Virus record (IMG/VR): IMGVR_UViG_3300035695_000011
Coordinates: 1 to 40,086 of that record
Origin: a virus
DNA length: 40,086 nucleotides
Direction: 5' to 3' (one strand)
How positions within the stretch are numbered: position 1 is the stretch's first letter; each line of letters begins with the position of its first letter. A model generated the notes under the pieces. That model searched no databases, was not told the origin of the DNA, and worked only from the letters and a program-made list of their open reading frames with translations. Shown here one piece after another: positions 22,955-31,578 of the stretch. The translations under genes and the position numbers were made by a program.

Positions 22955-23164
22955 TTACTTTGCTTCATTGGCCCATTGCTTTCGCTTCTTCGCAAATGCT
23001 AGGTCAATGGCCACCTCTCTCTTGGAATCCGCAGCAGCTTCCTTGAGACCTTTGGCCTTTTCAGACTTATAACGGCTCATTGCTCCTTTGGCCTCCTGCT
23101 TGGCTTCTGTAGCGAAAAGTGATTCCCTCTTGTGGACGATCTTTCGTGACTTAGATTTTTTCAC
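22955..23164 (-). CDS. small basic protein
   Basis: A 69 aa Lys/Ala-rich helical protein beginning at GTG 23164 (VKKSKSRKIVHKRESLF). Upstream codons in this frame, up to 23302, shadow the preceding gene. Placed between terminase and portal genes; function unknown. Confidence 0.5.
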   Translation of the reverse strand: MKKSKSRKIVHKRESLFATEAKQEAKGAMSRYKSEKAKGLKEAAADSKREVAIDLAFAKKRKQWANEAK

Positions 23165-23570
23165 CTCGAGCCTTTCTTGTAAATTGATTGGGTCTGGAAT
23201 ATTCAAAATCAACCAAATAGGGTTCGCCGATCTTTTTGTCATGTGAATATGTTTTCGGCCAAAATCGCGTATCACCATAAGGAATAGGTTGGCCGTCTTC
23301 ATAGGTGAAACTTATCTCACAACGAACATAATTACAGTTACACTCGCTAAATGGAAGTTGGCATTCAAAGCATTCCTCAGGTCTGTCCTCTTCAATCGCA
23401 TATTGGTGTAAAAAGTTGTTTTTTGCCAATGCGTTGCAGGTCCTTTTATGATGAAACTGAAAATCAGCGATAGAGGAAGTCCCTATCCAATCCTCTCCAT
23501 TGAATTCGGAGTAGATTATTTCCTCACCGCATTCGAGGCATTTGATCTTTTGAAATCCCTTAAGAGTCAT
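23151..23570 (-). CDS. zinc-finger-like hypothetical protein
   Basis: A 139 aa protein. Cysteines occur as CLECGEE near residue 11 and as CFECQLPFSECNC near residues 68-80, with His residues between (FHHKRTC), so two zinc sites are plausible. The start at 23570 is set by an ATGA overlap with the upstream stop. Lies in the terminase-portal interval; function unknown. Confidence 0.55.
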   Translation of the reverse strand: MTLKGFQKIKCLECGEEIIYSEFNGEDWIGTSSIADFQFHHKRTCNALAKNNFLHQYAIEEDRPEECFECQLPFSECNCNYVRCEISFTYEDGQPIPYGDTRFWPKTYSHDKKIGEPYLVDFEYSRPNQFTRKARGEKI

Positions 23571-23884
23571 AATTTTGACCATGTCCTTACGTCCATGCCT
23601 TTGTGCGTCAGGTCGGGATATTTATGTTTTAGGCATTCGGTAAGAGTGTCAAGTTCAACCGAAGTGAGAGTTTCTACCATTGGGTAACCCTTTAGATGAT
23701 CGTGCAAATTGACGATATTTGTGACCGTCTTCCATGAATTTCTCACCTTATAGATCGTCAAGAAATACTGTAGTTCCTTGGCTAGCCGCTCTTGGGAAGT
23801 ATTGCGTAAAACATCTTTGCCGTAGAGTTTTCCGTCCGGATAATTTACGGTGGCATCTTCGAGCCCCCTATAGAGTGAGTCCAT
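23567..23884 (-). CDS. hypothetical protein next to terminase
   Basis: A 105 aa helical protein starting MDSLYRGLEDATVNY at 23884, where the ATG overlaps the terminase stop (TAATG). No family is recognised. Its position invites a packaging accessory role, but nothing in the sequence proves it. Confidence 0.6.
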   Translation of the reverse strand: MDSLYRGLEDATVNYPDGKLYGKDVLRNTSQERLAKELQYFLTIYKVRNSWKTVTNIVNLHDHLKGYPMVETLTSVELDTLTECLKHKYPDLTHKGMDVRTWSKL

Positions 23885-25179
23885 TACCACATCCTCTCGT
23901 CGAAAAATTTACCATGTCCCGCATGATAGTCAGGGATGATCCCGGCATCACGTTTATGCTGCTCAATATCTTCGGCGGTCCAACGGGGCCCTTCTTTTTT
24001 GAACCAGTGTGTATATAGAGCATAACGGCAGGCATCCATGGCATGATCGTTTTCCTTCAAGGGTTTGTCCTCTCCTCTCGATGACGCTTTAGGATCCCAA
24101 CGATAAGTGGAAAATTCTTCGAGCGTCTTCGTACAGTTGCCACATACCTTAAATGTGCCATTGCTGAGGCATATTGAAGTATAACGTATACCGTCGAGAA
24201 CGTCATTGTCTGCGTCAATAAGGCCACTAAATCCCTGGCGTTGAAGTTCAACTTTGAACGATGCAGCAGAAGGGTCAATGTAGATAGCTCTAACATTGTG
24301 ACCCGCGATGAATTTTTTGAGGTCTTCGGCGTACTCCGTGTCAGTTTTTTGACGGAGCGTCTTCCTAGAATCGTAGTAATATTCTTTCTGGAGCCATCGG
24401 TTCGGATAAGTACGTTCGGAATAGCCGATGAGCGAGAAGGCGCAGGGATTAGTCGTTCCATAATCCACACCCACAACATAGTAATCAGCAGCGCCGGGAA
24501 GAGCGTCAATGACATGCAAGTTTCGATCGAAAAAATCATAGACTGTACCTTCGGCAAGGACCCATTTTCCCTCTATGTATCTCTCATACCATAATCCCTG
24601 ATATTCCCTTTTGATGCTATCTTTAAAGGACTTATCTAATGAGGGATTATCGTCCAAGACGAAATCCCAGTGCTTGAGGTCAATCTCTCCTTTTCGATCG
24701 AGTAATTCCACTTTGACCCAGTGGAAGGGAGAGTCTGTGTTGGTAGATCCGAAAAACTTTGCTCCCGGGACCGACAATCGGGATTGGAGCATCTTAAACA
24801 CATTATAGGGAATAACTGTGATCTCGTCGACATAGGCACCAGCGAGGGTGCTTCCTCGGATTTTATGTTCAGCGCGTTCATCATTAGCCCCTATCAAATG
24901 GATGGTGCGGTTGTAAAGATTGGCTTCCGCTCGTCCTAAAAAATACTGAAATCGGCTTCCTAGAATGTCTTTGAGAGGACCTAAGACGTTTCTCTTAATC
25001 GTACCCAGCGATTTTCCGACTATAGCAAAATCACCAGGCGGCCCCTTCAAGCAAAATTCATCGAAGCGAAGCAGAGAAGAAAACGTCTTGCCACTTCGCA
25101 CCGCGCCAACCCATACATTTAGACGAGCGTCACTATCTTTAATGCTAATATCCTGTTTCTTGCTTATCTTCAAGTGCAT
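23884..25179 (-). CDS. terminase large subunit
   Basis: This 431 aa motor pumps DNA into the prohead and cuts it. The ATPase half shows Walker A GAVRSGKT (25-32) and Walker B GAYVDEI with Asp118/Glu119. The nuclease half (from about 232) has the RNase H-like acidic residues: Asp239 in VVGVDYGTTN, Asp302 in IYIDPSAAS, and Asp378/Asp382 in NDHAMDACRYAL. Length is normal for the PBSX/P22-like group. A GGGGAT site precedes the ATG. It is the first gene of the leftward late block and diverges from the fibre operon. Confidence 0.93.
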   Translation of the reverse strand: MHLKISKKQDISIKDSDARLNVWVGAVRSGKTFSSLLRFDEFCLKGPPGDFAIVGKSLGTIKRNVLGPLKDILGSRFQYFLGRAEANLYNRTIHLIGANDERAEHKIRGSTLAGAYVDEITVIPYNVFKMLQSRLSVPGAKFFGSTNTDSPFHWVKVELLDRKGEIDLKHWDFVLDDNPSLDKSFKDSIKREYQGLWYERYIEGKWVLAEGTVYDFFDRNLHVIDALPGAADYYVVGVDYGTTNPCAFSLIGYSERTYPNRWLQKEYYYDSRKTLRQKTDTEYAEDLKKFIAGHNVRAIYIDPSAASFKVELQRQGFSGLIDADNDVLDGIRYTSICLSNGTFKVCGNCTKTLEEFSTYRWDPKASSRGEDKPLKENDHAMDACRYALYTHWFKKEGPRWTAEDIEQHKRDAGIIPDYHAGHGKFFDERMW

Positions 25180-25256
25180 CCGTTAATCCCCGATTCAGGC
25201 GTTTATCTTCATATAAAAGGTAAATCCACATCCTGGCAACCTTTTTCTTCTTTACT

Positions 25257-25286
25257 CTATCAACTAAATATTTGACTTGATAGAAT
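25257..25286 (+). promoter_or_regulatory. extended -10 promoter with dyad, fibre operon
   Basis: TGATAGAAT (25278-25286) is a TGnTAxAAT extended -10 element just upstream of the fibre gene RBS (AGGAG) and ATG. CTATCAA (25257-25263) and TTGATAG (25277-25283) form a perfect seven-base dyad over the -35/-10 region, a plausible operator. The -35 box is poor, as is usual for extended -10 promoters. The rest of 25180-25309 shows no gene. Confidence 0.5.
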
Positions 25287-25309
25287 GCAGAAAAACAGGA
25301 GCAAACGCC

Positions 25310-26911
25310 ATGTCAGATGTTTTCAATGTCGGTGCAGACCCCCTCTCATACAGTGGTATAGCCCAGAATCCCCCTCCAATACTATCTTCACGAGACCCTA
25401 CTTCAGCAGACATCGGCTATCCCGATGGTCAACAATGGACCAATACCTCAGCCGGCACAAACTGGTTTCTAGGTAGTGTGTTAGCTGGTGCCGCAACATG
25501 GAATCTAGCTGGAGCTGGCTCGTCAGGTGCTGTAATCAGCTTTACAGGCGATGCAGGCGGCGCAGAAGTGCCTGACGGGGGAGGTAACTTCAATCTACTC
25601 GGAACTCTTAACCAGATAACGACTACGGGTTCAGCTAATACAGAAACCTTATCTCTCTCGGCAACTCTTGTAGCTCCAGGTTCAATCACTTCCACAACAT
25701 CCATTGCGGCAGGCACGACGCTTACATCAGTAGGAGCTACTACGCTAGCCACGACTGGAGCAAGCGTTAACACCTTTGGTAATGCAACAGGAGCGACCTC
25801 TGTTACATTGACATCCGGTTCTGGGGGCATCACACTGACAGCTACAAACGCAGCCCTTACAGAGAACTCTGGTACAGGAACGCTAGGCATTAGTACAGAC
25901 GCAGCAGCGACAACGGTCAACGTTGCCACAGGAGCTGGGGCAAAGACTGCTACATTTGGTTCCACCAACACAACCTCCACTACAGCGATTCACTCCGGCA
26001 GCGGCGGTATCACAGCCGCTACTAGCACAAACGGCCCTGTAACAATAAGCAGCGGTACGGGAACCATCGGCATCAGCGCAGACGCAACAGCCACAACAGT
26101 CAATGTAGCAACAGGAGCCGGAGCCAAAACAGCGACCTTCGGCTCTACAGATACAACATCGACCACGGCCATTCATTCTGGAAGTACAGGTATCACCGTA
26201 GCGACTTCTACTAATGGTCCTGTAACTGTAACAAGTGGGACAGGAACCGTTGCCATTAGCGCCGATGCCGCAGCCACAACAGTCAACGTGGCAACCGGTG
26301 CAGGCGCGAAAACGGCCACGTTTGGTTCCACCAATTCGACCTCTACAACAGCCATCCACTCGGGATCGAGCGGTATTACGGTTGCTACCTCAACTAATGG
26401 TCCAATCGCTGTCACAAGCGGCACAGGAGCTCTTAGCATCTCCGATGACGCAGCAGCTACTACCGTTAAACTAGGCACAGGCGCAGCGGCCAAAACGGTG
26501 ACTGTTGGATCTACAACCACAACCTCGTCCACGACAATCAATGGTGGTTCTAATGGCATTGTTATCGTCCCTACAGCTGGGAATATCTCAATTACTCCTG
26601 GGACTGGCTCTGTAGCCTCACCAACAGCCTCTATCACGATCAATGATCGTTTTGGCGTCGCAACCTTTACGGGATTCACAACAGCATCGGCGGGTACACA
26701 AGATTTCACGATCTCGAATACTACAGTGACTACTACGTCAGCGGTAGATGTGAGAGTCTCCAATCTAAACGCCTCTACAAATAACGCTCAAATGGGTGTC
26801 CTTGGTGTGACACAAGCCGCCAACTCCCTAATCATTCACACAAAGAACAACGGTGCAGGAGCTTTAGGTGCAGGCGACAACGTATTAATCACTTTCTGGA
26901 TCTATAGCTAG
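25310..26911 (+). CDS. tail fibre with repetitive beta shaft
   Basis: A 533 aa protein. The N-terminal 120 residues (RDPTSADIGYPDGQQWTNT, then GAATWNLAG and VPDGGGNFNLLG) form an anchor shared with the 28984-30666 fibre. The centre is four near-identical 61-residue repeats (TTVNVATGAGAKTATFGSTN, AIHSGS-GIT-ATSTNGP, SGTGT-ISADA), a beta-helical shaft type. The end (about 430-533) is a distinct non-repetitive head that probably touches the receptor. AGGAG precedes the ATG; the frame is open upstream to 25277, but that is leader. Confidence 0.8.
   Translation: MSDVFNVGADPLSYSGIAQNPPPILSSRDPTSADIGYPDGQQWTNTSAGTNWFLGSVLAGAATWNLAGAGSSGAVISFTGDAGGAEVPDGGGNFNLLGTLNQITTTGSANTETLSLSATLVAPGSITSTTSIAAGTTLTSVGATTLATTGASVNTFGNATGATSVTLTSGSGGITLTATNAALTENSGTGTLGISTDAAATTVNVATGAGAKTATFGSTNTTSTTAIHSGSGGITAATSTNGPVTISSGTGTIGISADATATTVNVATGAGAKTATFGSTDTTSTTAIHSGSTGITVATSTNGPVTVTSGTGTVAISADAAATTVNVATGAGAKTATFGSTNSTSTTAIHSGSSGITVATSTNGPIAVTSGTGALSISDDAAATTVKLGTGAAAKTVTVGSTTTTSSTTINGGSNGIVIVPTAGNISITPGTGSVASPTASITINDRFGVATFTGFTTASAGTQDFTISNTTVTTTSAVDVRVSNLNASTNNAQMGVLGVTQAANSLIIHTKNNGAGALGAGDNVLITFWIYS
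25910..26600 (+). repeat. 183-bp tandem coding repeat, four units
   Basis: Equivalent points (the Thr-Thr-Val codons) occur at 25910, 26093, 26276 and 26459, an exact 183-base period (61 codons). The first three units are very similar; the fourth has diverged (TTVKLGTGAAAKTVTVGST). An older, more diverged unit lies upstream. Such arrays can gain or lose units by recombination and so change fibre length. Confidence 0.85.
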
Positions 26912-26919
26912 GAGAACTG

Positions 26920-27267
26920 ATGCCCTATTCTAACGCGGTAGTTTTCGAAGATCTAAGATCGCACGCAGCGGCTCCCGGAGCAACATATGTGGTTTGCGGT
27001 GCAGCATATACTAATCGCATCGTAGAAGTGGCGTTCATCAATAACACCAACGGAGACATCGTTGTGACCGATGACGCCTCCGTTAGTGTAGGCAAGTTTT
27101 ATCTCACAGCAGGATCTTATAGAGTGGTAGACATCCGTACGAATTCCGCCAATCTAACAGATCTTACGGGCTCGCTTCATCTCCAATTTTATGTCAAAGA
27201 TGGTACCACAGCGTCCACGACGGGAAATTTCTATATCGAGGCTATTAGCGTAAGGACTCTTCCATGA
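26920..27267 (+). CDS. small fibre-locus structural protein
   Basis: A 115 aa beta-rich protein (VVFEDLRSHAAAPGATYVV...). It follows the fibre gene by eight bases, with AGGAG in between, and overlaps the next gene as ATGA. No family is named. Probably a chaperone-like or adaptor piece of the fibre complex. Confidence 0.55.
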   Translation: MPYSNAVVFEDLRSHAAAPGATYVVCGAAYTNRIVEVAFINNTNGDIVVTDDASVSVGKFYLTAGSYRVVDIRTNSANLTDLTGSLHLQFYVKDGTTASTTGNFYIEAISVRTLP

Positions 27268-27770
27268 GCCAAGCAGGCTTTGTAAGCGTAGCTGGAGGGG
27301 GTGGAGCAACCACCTTCGTAGAAGATACAGGATCAGCGACTCCAGTAGCAGGAGTTCTTAATATCCTTGGGGGTGTAGGTTGCACGACAACTGGCTCGGG
27401 GAATACGGTTACGATTGACGTAAGCACCGTTGGATTTGACTGGGTAAACGTGACAGGTGCCAGCGCCCAGATGGTCAAGGAACACGGTTACGCTGCGAAC
27501 AGCGCCGGATTGGTTACCCTGGCATTGCCACTTCCCGGAGGGACCCAGTTTGGAGATACCATCGCGGTTATGGGAGTCGGCGCAGGAGGATGGAAGGTAA
27601 CCCAAGGAGCGGGCCAACAGATTATTATCGGCGCGGGCCAATCTACTTTAGGAGCCGCAGGATTTATTCAGGCTACAACTACAACTGATGCCATCGAATT
27701 AGTTTGCGGACCAGACAATCTTACCTGGCGCTGTGTAGTAGCTCCACAAGGTAACCCAACAGTATCATAA
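27264..27770 (+). CDS. fibre-locus protein, paralog A
   Basis: A 168 aa protein. After a Gly-rich start it holds a domain of about 105 residues with the pattern WVNVTGASAQM, GYAANSAGLVTLALPLPGG, GDTIAVMG, QQIIIGAGQSTLG, LVCGPDNLTWRC. The next gene has the same domain, so the two arose by duplication. Similar small domains occur at the tips of phage fibres; receptor binding is inferred only. Confidence 0.6.
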   Translation: MSQAGFVSVAGGGGATTFVEDTGSATPVAGVLNILGGVGCTTTGSGNTVTIDVSTVGFDWVNVTGASAQMVKEHGYAANSAGLVTLALPLPGGTQFGDTIAVMGVGAGGWKVTQGAGQQIIIGAGQSTLGAAGFIQATTTTDAIELVCGPDNLTWRCVVAPQGNPTVS

Positions 27771-27782
27771 GGAAGGACTCTC

Positions 27783-28274
27783 ATGGCTACAGCCAACGCA
27801 ATCAATGCCAATAGCGCCGGGATCATAGCGTATGATGCCGCAGGAACCTTTTCAGGACGCACCATCACAGCCGGCAACACCGGTGTGGTAATCACCAATG
27901 GCAATGGCACCGGCGGCAACCCTACAATTAGCGTAGCAGGCCTAGGAATGCCCTGGACTGTCGTAACTGGCGCTAGCCAGGCAATGACTTCCAACAACGG
28001 TTATATCGCAAATAGAGCCGGCACAGTGGCATTCACATTGCCTACTACATCGGCAGTTGGAGACGTTATCATTGTTACGGGTATCAACACGGCAACAGGA
28101 TGGTCTATAGCGTATACAACAAATCAACAGATCTTTTTCGGCGCAGCCACAGCAACTTTGACAACCGGATCTTTGGCCTCTACCGCGATAAGAGATAGCG
28201 TGACTCTTGTCTGTATGACGGCAAATCTCACCTGGAACGTGATAAATTCAGTAGGAAACATCACAGTAGCATAA
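27783..28274 (+). CDS. fibre-locus protein, paralog B
   Basis: A 163 aa protein homologous to the preceding one over its last 110 residues: WTVVTGASQAM, GYIANRAGTVAFTLPTT, GDVIIVTGIN, QQIFFGAATATL, LVCMTANLTWNV. The N-terminal 50 residues (ANSAGIIAYDAAGTFSGRT) are a different linker common in fibre proteins. AAGGA precedes the start. Confidence 0.6.
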   Translation: MATANAINANSAGIIAYDAAGTFSGRTITAGNTGVVITNGNGTGGNPTISVAGLGMPWTVVTGASQAMTSNNGYIANRAGTVAFTLPTTSAVGDVIIVTGINTATGWSIAYTTNQQIFFGAATATLTTGSLASTAIRDSVTLVCMTANLTWNVINSVGNITVA

Positions 28275-28281
28275 GGATATC

Positions 28282-28974
28282 ATGGTCACCAATAACGCAG
28301 CGAACAATCCTACGGGTGCATCAGGTACTGTTCTTCAAGGCCAGGGCGTAGGAACAGCTTCCGCCTTCTCGACAGCCACCTATCCAGCTACAGCTACAGG
28401 GACAGGCACAATTCTTCGAGCCGATGGCACAAACTGGGCAGCGACTACAAGCACCTACCCAAACACCAACGCAGTAAATACATTGCTCTATGCCTCATCC
28501 GCTAACGTGATGGCGGCTCTGGCAACAGCCAATAGTGGTGTAGTTCAAACAAACTCTAGCGGCGTTCCTAGCGTGGCTACAGCGACTACATGGACACCTA
28601 CAGTAGTAGGTTCAGGCACAGCAGGAACGGCGAGCTATACGGTACAGGTTGGTCGATATGTTCAGATAGGTCCTATGGTATTTGTTTCTTGGCTTCTTAA
28701 CTGGACCTCGGGAACCGGAACCACGAATTTATTGATTGGCGGTCTTCCGGTTAATATTGTTAATACCGCCAGTTTGAGATCTGTAGGGACATTGACACTT
28801 GGGAACGCTCTGGCACCACCCGCAAATACAGTAAATACTTATGTAACAGCCGCCGGAGATGCAAATCAGACTCAATTATTTTGCCAAACTAGCAATTCAA
28901 GCGGAAACACGGTGGCGTTGGCTTATGCCGCATCAGGTTTATGTGTTGGCTCCATCATGTATTGGGCAGCATAA
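28282..28974 (+). CDS. fibre-type protein with WTPTVVG domain
   Basis: A 230 aa protein. Residues 1-110 are low-complexity Thr/Ala/Asn fibre sequence; the rest follows a recurrent phage fibre domain (ATTWTPTVVGSGTAGTASYT, GRYVQIGPMVFVSW, LLIGGLPVNI). This C-terminal domain is widespread in phage fibres and is a likely surface-binding unit. It is the fourth gene of the locus. Confidence 0.65.
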   Translation: MVTNNAANNPTGASGTVLQGQGVGTASAFSTATYPATATGTGTILRADGTNWAATTSTYPNTNAVNTLLYASSANVMAALATANSGVVQTNSSGVPSVATATTWTPTVVGSGTAGTASYTVQVGRYVQIGPMVFVSWLLNWTSGTGTTNLLIGGLPVNIVNTASLRSVGTLTLGNALAPPANTVNTYVTAAGDANQTQLFCQTSNSSGNTVALAYAASGLCVGSIMYWAA

Positions 28975-28983
28975 AGGATAGTA

Positions 28984-30666
28984 ATGGTCAATGCCACAGG
29001 TCAAATTGGACTCCCGCCTATCCAGGTGTCTCCCCTTGGATATACGGGTAGTCCGTTAAACTTTGTGCCGATCACCTCTGCGGGCAGAGATCCTACGACG
29101 CTAGACATTGGTTATCCTACAGGTTGTGAATGGACCAATACAGTAACACTCGATGTTTGGAAACTTCTCGGATTCATATCAGGAGCCGCGGACTGGGTAA
29201 AGATGGCCGCAGGAAGTATTCCGGGTGGTACAGTCATCAGCCTATCCGATACCGTTGGAGGTGGAACCAAGGTCTTCCCCGATGGGACGGGCAATATCAG
29301 CCTCACTGGTACCGCGGGCCAAATAACCGTTACCGCCAATCCGGGGACAAATAACCTTAATTTTTCGCTTAGTTCCGGGACTTTAGTGCATGGCTTGACC
29401 CCACAAGCTCATACCGCTCCTGGTACTGACCCTGTAGTGGCGAACGGCAGTGGATTAATCGCAGTCTCGGGAGCAGCTGTCGCAGCTGCCACAATCCCGG
29501 TTAGAAGCGATAGCTTGGCAGCTAACACGCTTACCATCGAAGTCCAACGCACCAGCACTTCCGCCGCTACAAACGCAACACAGCAAGGTTTAGCAAGCTT
29601 CAATAGCGCCCAATTCACAGCGGACGCAAGCGGGTGGGTTAACCTAATCGGTGGAACAGGTCCAGCTCTCTTGACAATGTCAGATGATGTCAATGCCCTG
29701 GTCTCCCCAAGTGGGACAGGAAATATCCAGTTGGTGGGTCATGTGGTAGAGGCAGGAGCCACGAAGTTTTCGACTATCGTTGCAGGCACAAATCTACTCA
29801 ATATCAACCCTATGAGCCCTGCAAGGTGGATCGTCGATCCCCTAGGATTCAACGGCACCCACACGACCATCGTCGCGGCCATGGCTGCGGCTACATCTGG
29901 CGATACCATCTTTATCATGCCAGGGACCTATTCCGGCGCACTTACGTTAAAAGCTGGAGTTAATTTAGCAGCCTTTGCTTGCGATTCCTACACACCAAAC
30001 GTCATCGTGTCCGGAAATGTGACTGCATCATATAACGGAACTGTCTCATGCTCAGGGATAAACTTCAAAGCAGCTGCTGGTGTATCTATAGCGTGCTCTG
30101 GAGCATCGAGCTCCTTGTTAGAGCTTGTCGATTGCACAGTGTCTGCAGTGAATGGAACAGGGATAACAGTAAACGATGCCACTTTTGTGGTGGCGCTCGA
30201 ACACTGCATATGGGGAGCCACGGCAGGAAATGCCTGTTTTGATATCACATCAGGATTCATCACCTCAAGACGATCCACAATAAACGGAGCCGATGGGACA
30301 GCGAATACAATCGCGGGATCTTTCAACGCGTATCAAAGTGATTTCTCTATTTCAATGACTACAAGTGGAACGGGAACCATTAACGCATTCCAATGTGCTT
30401 TCAATAATGCAGCCAACACCACGCCTATCACCACAGCAGGAACGGGAATTTCCATCACCTCGAACTGCTATTTCAATGCTGGAACAGCTACAGCGCTTAC
30501 CATAGGCGCGGGTACCACTCTGTTCGTGATGAATGCTACAGTCACTTCCTCCAACGCCAATGCTATAGCAGGCGCTGGAACAATGAAGTACGGCTATATC
30601 GTGTTTGGGGGAACTTCCTCAACGATCGCAGGCACCGTCACTGCCACTGCTCTCACAGTCATCTAA
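28984..30666 (+). CDS. tailspike-like fibre with parallel beta-helix
   Basis: This 560 aa protein shares its N-terminal anchor with the 25310 fibre (RDPTTLDIGYPTGCEWTNT, VFPDGTGNISLTGTAGQI). From about residue 270 it becomes a pectate-lyase-type beta-helix: ARWIVDPLGFNGTHTTIVAA, SGDTIFIMPGTYSGALTLKA, then many short Asn/Ser/Thr-rich rungs to the end. Such spikes bind and sometimes cut surface polysaccharide. I see no clear catalytic pair. The 3' end overlaps a convergent small gene by 48 bases. Confidence 0.75.
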   Translation: MVNATGQIGLPPIQVSPLGYTGSPLNFVPITSAGRDPTTLDIGYPTGCEWTNTVTLDVWKLLGFISGAADWVKMAAGSIPGGTVISLSDTVGGGTKVFPDGTGNISLTGTAGQITVTANPGTNNLNFSLSSGTLVHGLTPQAHTAPGTDPVVANGSGLIAVSGAAVAAATIPVRSDSLAANTLTIEVQRTSTSAATNATQQGLASFNSAQFTADASGWVNLIGGTGPALLTMSDDVNALVSPSGTGNIQLVGHVVEAGATKFSTIVAGTNLLNINPMSPARWIVDPLGFNGTHTTIVAAMAAATSGDTIFIMPGTYSGALTLKAGVNLAAFACDSYTPNVIVSGNVTASYNGTVSCSGINFKAAAGVSIACSGASSSLLELVDCTVSAVNGTGITVNDATFVVALEHCIWGATAGNACFDITSGFITSRRSTINGADGTANTIAGSFNAYQSDFSISMTTSGTGTINAFQCAFNNAANTTPITTAGTGISITSNCYFNAGTATALTIGAGTTLFVMNATVTSSNANAIAGAGTMKYGYIVFGGTSSTIAGTVTATALTVI

Positions 30667-30864
30667 GACAAGCAGCGTTAAGGTATAAGCGTCAACCTGG
30701 CCTTTCCAATAGAATATTTCAGCATCATGCTTCCCATATTTAAGACAGCATTCCAAATGCTGTGATGCTGACATCCTCATGGCATCCACCATTTCTCGGC
30801 ATTCATTAGCTTGGCAACCATACGGTAAAATCGTACAGCTCAAAGCGAACAGGAACATGCGCAT
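30619..30864 (-). CDS. small Cys-rich secreted or membrane protein
   Basis: An 81 aa protein. The N-terminal MRMFLFALSCTILPYGCQAN looks like a signal peptide, with a cysteine at 17 that is a poor lipobox. The mature part has paired cysteines (LECCLKYGKHD). It may be an exclusion or lysis accessory protein. It is the last gene of the leftward recombination unit; its 3' end lies inside the convergent spike gene. Confidence 0.5.
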   Translation of the reverse strand: MRMFLFALSCTILPYGCQANECREMVDAMRMSASQHLECCLKYGKHDAEIFYWKGQVDAYTLTLLVLDDCESSGSDGACDR

Positions 30865-31055
30865 AATGCCCTCTCAATGATTTGCAAACGTCTCTCTAGA
30901 TCTTCTATTCGGCTATCCGACACATTATGCTTAGCGAAGGTTTTTTTGCGAACCCTATCTAGCGTTGCCTGCATATTAGCACATCGCTCCCGAATCTCCG
31001 CCACCTCGGGACTGTCGAACAGGTCCGGATGCCATTCAAGTTTCTCGGCTAACAT
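30840..31055 (-). CDS. small helical protein
   Basis: A 71 aa charged protein with a predicted coiled coil (residues 18-60, VAEIRERCANMQATLDRVRK then DSRIEDLERRLQIIERAL) and a CACSC end. No family is recognised. It overlaps both neighbours (19 bases upstream, 25 downstream). Confidence 0.5.
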   Translation of the reverse strand: MLAEKLEWHPDLFDSPEVAEIRERCANMQATLDRVRKKTFAKHNVSDSRIEDLERRLQIIERALCACSCSL

Positions 31056-31578
31056 TTCTTTCCTCCATTATTAATTTTATTTCAGATAACGCTGGGGCAC
31101 ACGGATTCAAGATATCTACTCCCTGTTCTATCATGTACCCATAGACGCTACTTAGCCGTCTCAAATGCCCTGCAATCGTCGCCGGTGAAACCTGTCTTAA
31201 ATGGCCCGTGGACGGATCTTTTGGGTTGCCCCCCCGACGAACTTTTTCGGTTAACTGCTGCCTCGTCTTTTCTAAAATCATTTTTGAGGTTAGCGAGGTT
31301 AAAGGAACTCCCATCCACTCGGGATAAGTGCTAAATAATGACTTCAAATCCTTCGCGGAAGGACCTGAAATAGACTGTATCTTGAGATCTACAGCGTCTC
31401 CAATCGTGATCATTTCTCCGTTAGCAGGAGAAAAAGCCGACATGTTATCAAGAAGTCTCTCTTTATACCAAGCCCACAACTTAGCATCCGATTCTTCCCG
31501 AAATCCCGCTGTAAATTCCGCATCTTTTCTGCGGATTTGCACACGAAACCTTTCACCTTGTTTTGTGATCGTTGCCAT
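31036..31578 (-). CDS. integrase-like protein without catalytic domain
   Basis: A 180 aa protein. Residues 1-50 (MATITKQGERFRVQIRRKDA, SDAKLWAWYKE) match the arm-site-binding domain of phage tyrosine integrases; residues 60-165 match the SAM-like core-binding domain (ATIAGHLRRLSSVYGYMIEQ). The frame then stops where the catalytic domain with its Arg-His-Arg-Tyr residues should begin; typical integrases are 330-400 aa. The next frames are unrelated genes, so this is not a simple frameshift. It could be an integration relic, or a DNA-binding protein reusing the integrase fold as a regulator or recombination helper. Confidence 0.65.
   Translation of the reverse strand: MATITKQGERFRVQIRRKDAEFTAGFREESDAKLWAWYKERLLDNMSAFSPANGEMITIGDAVDLKIQSISGPSAKDLKSLFSTYPEWMGVPLTSLTSKMILEKTRQQLTEKVRRGGNPKDPSTGHLRQVSPATIAGHLRRLSSVYGYMIEQGVDILNPCAPALSEIKLIMEERNVSRET

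Noticed and set aside
25429-26763. Long minus-strand open frames opposite the fibre gene
   Set aside because: They mirror the repetitive Thr/Ala/Gly codons and are Val/Pro-rich shadows without starts or families.
28282-28974. Diversity-generating retroelement in the fibre locus
   Set aside because: No reverse transcriptase and no template/variable repeat pair was found; the paralogs look like simple duplications.
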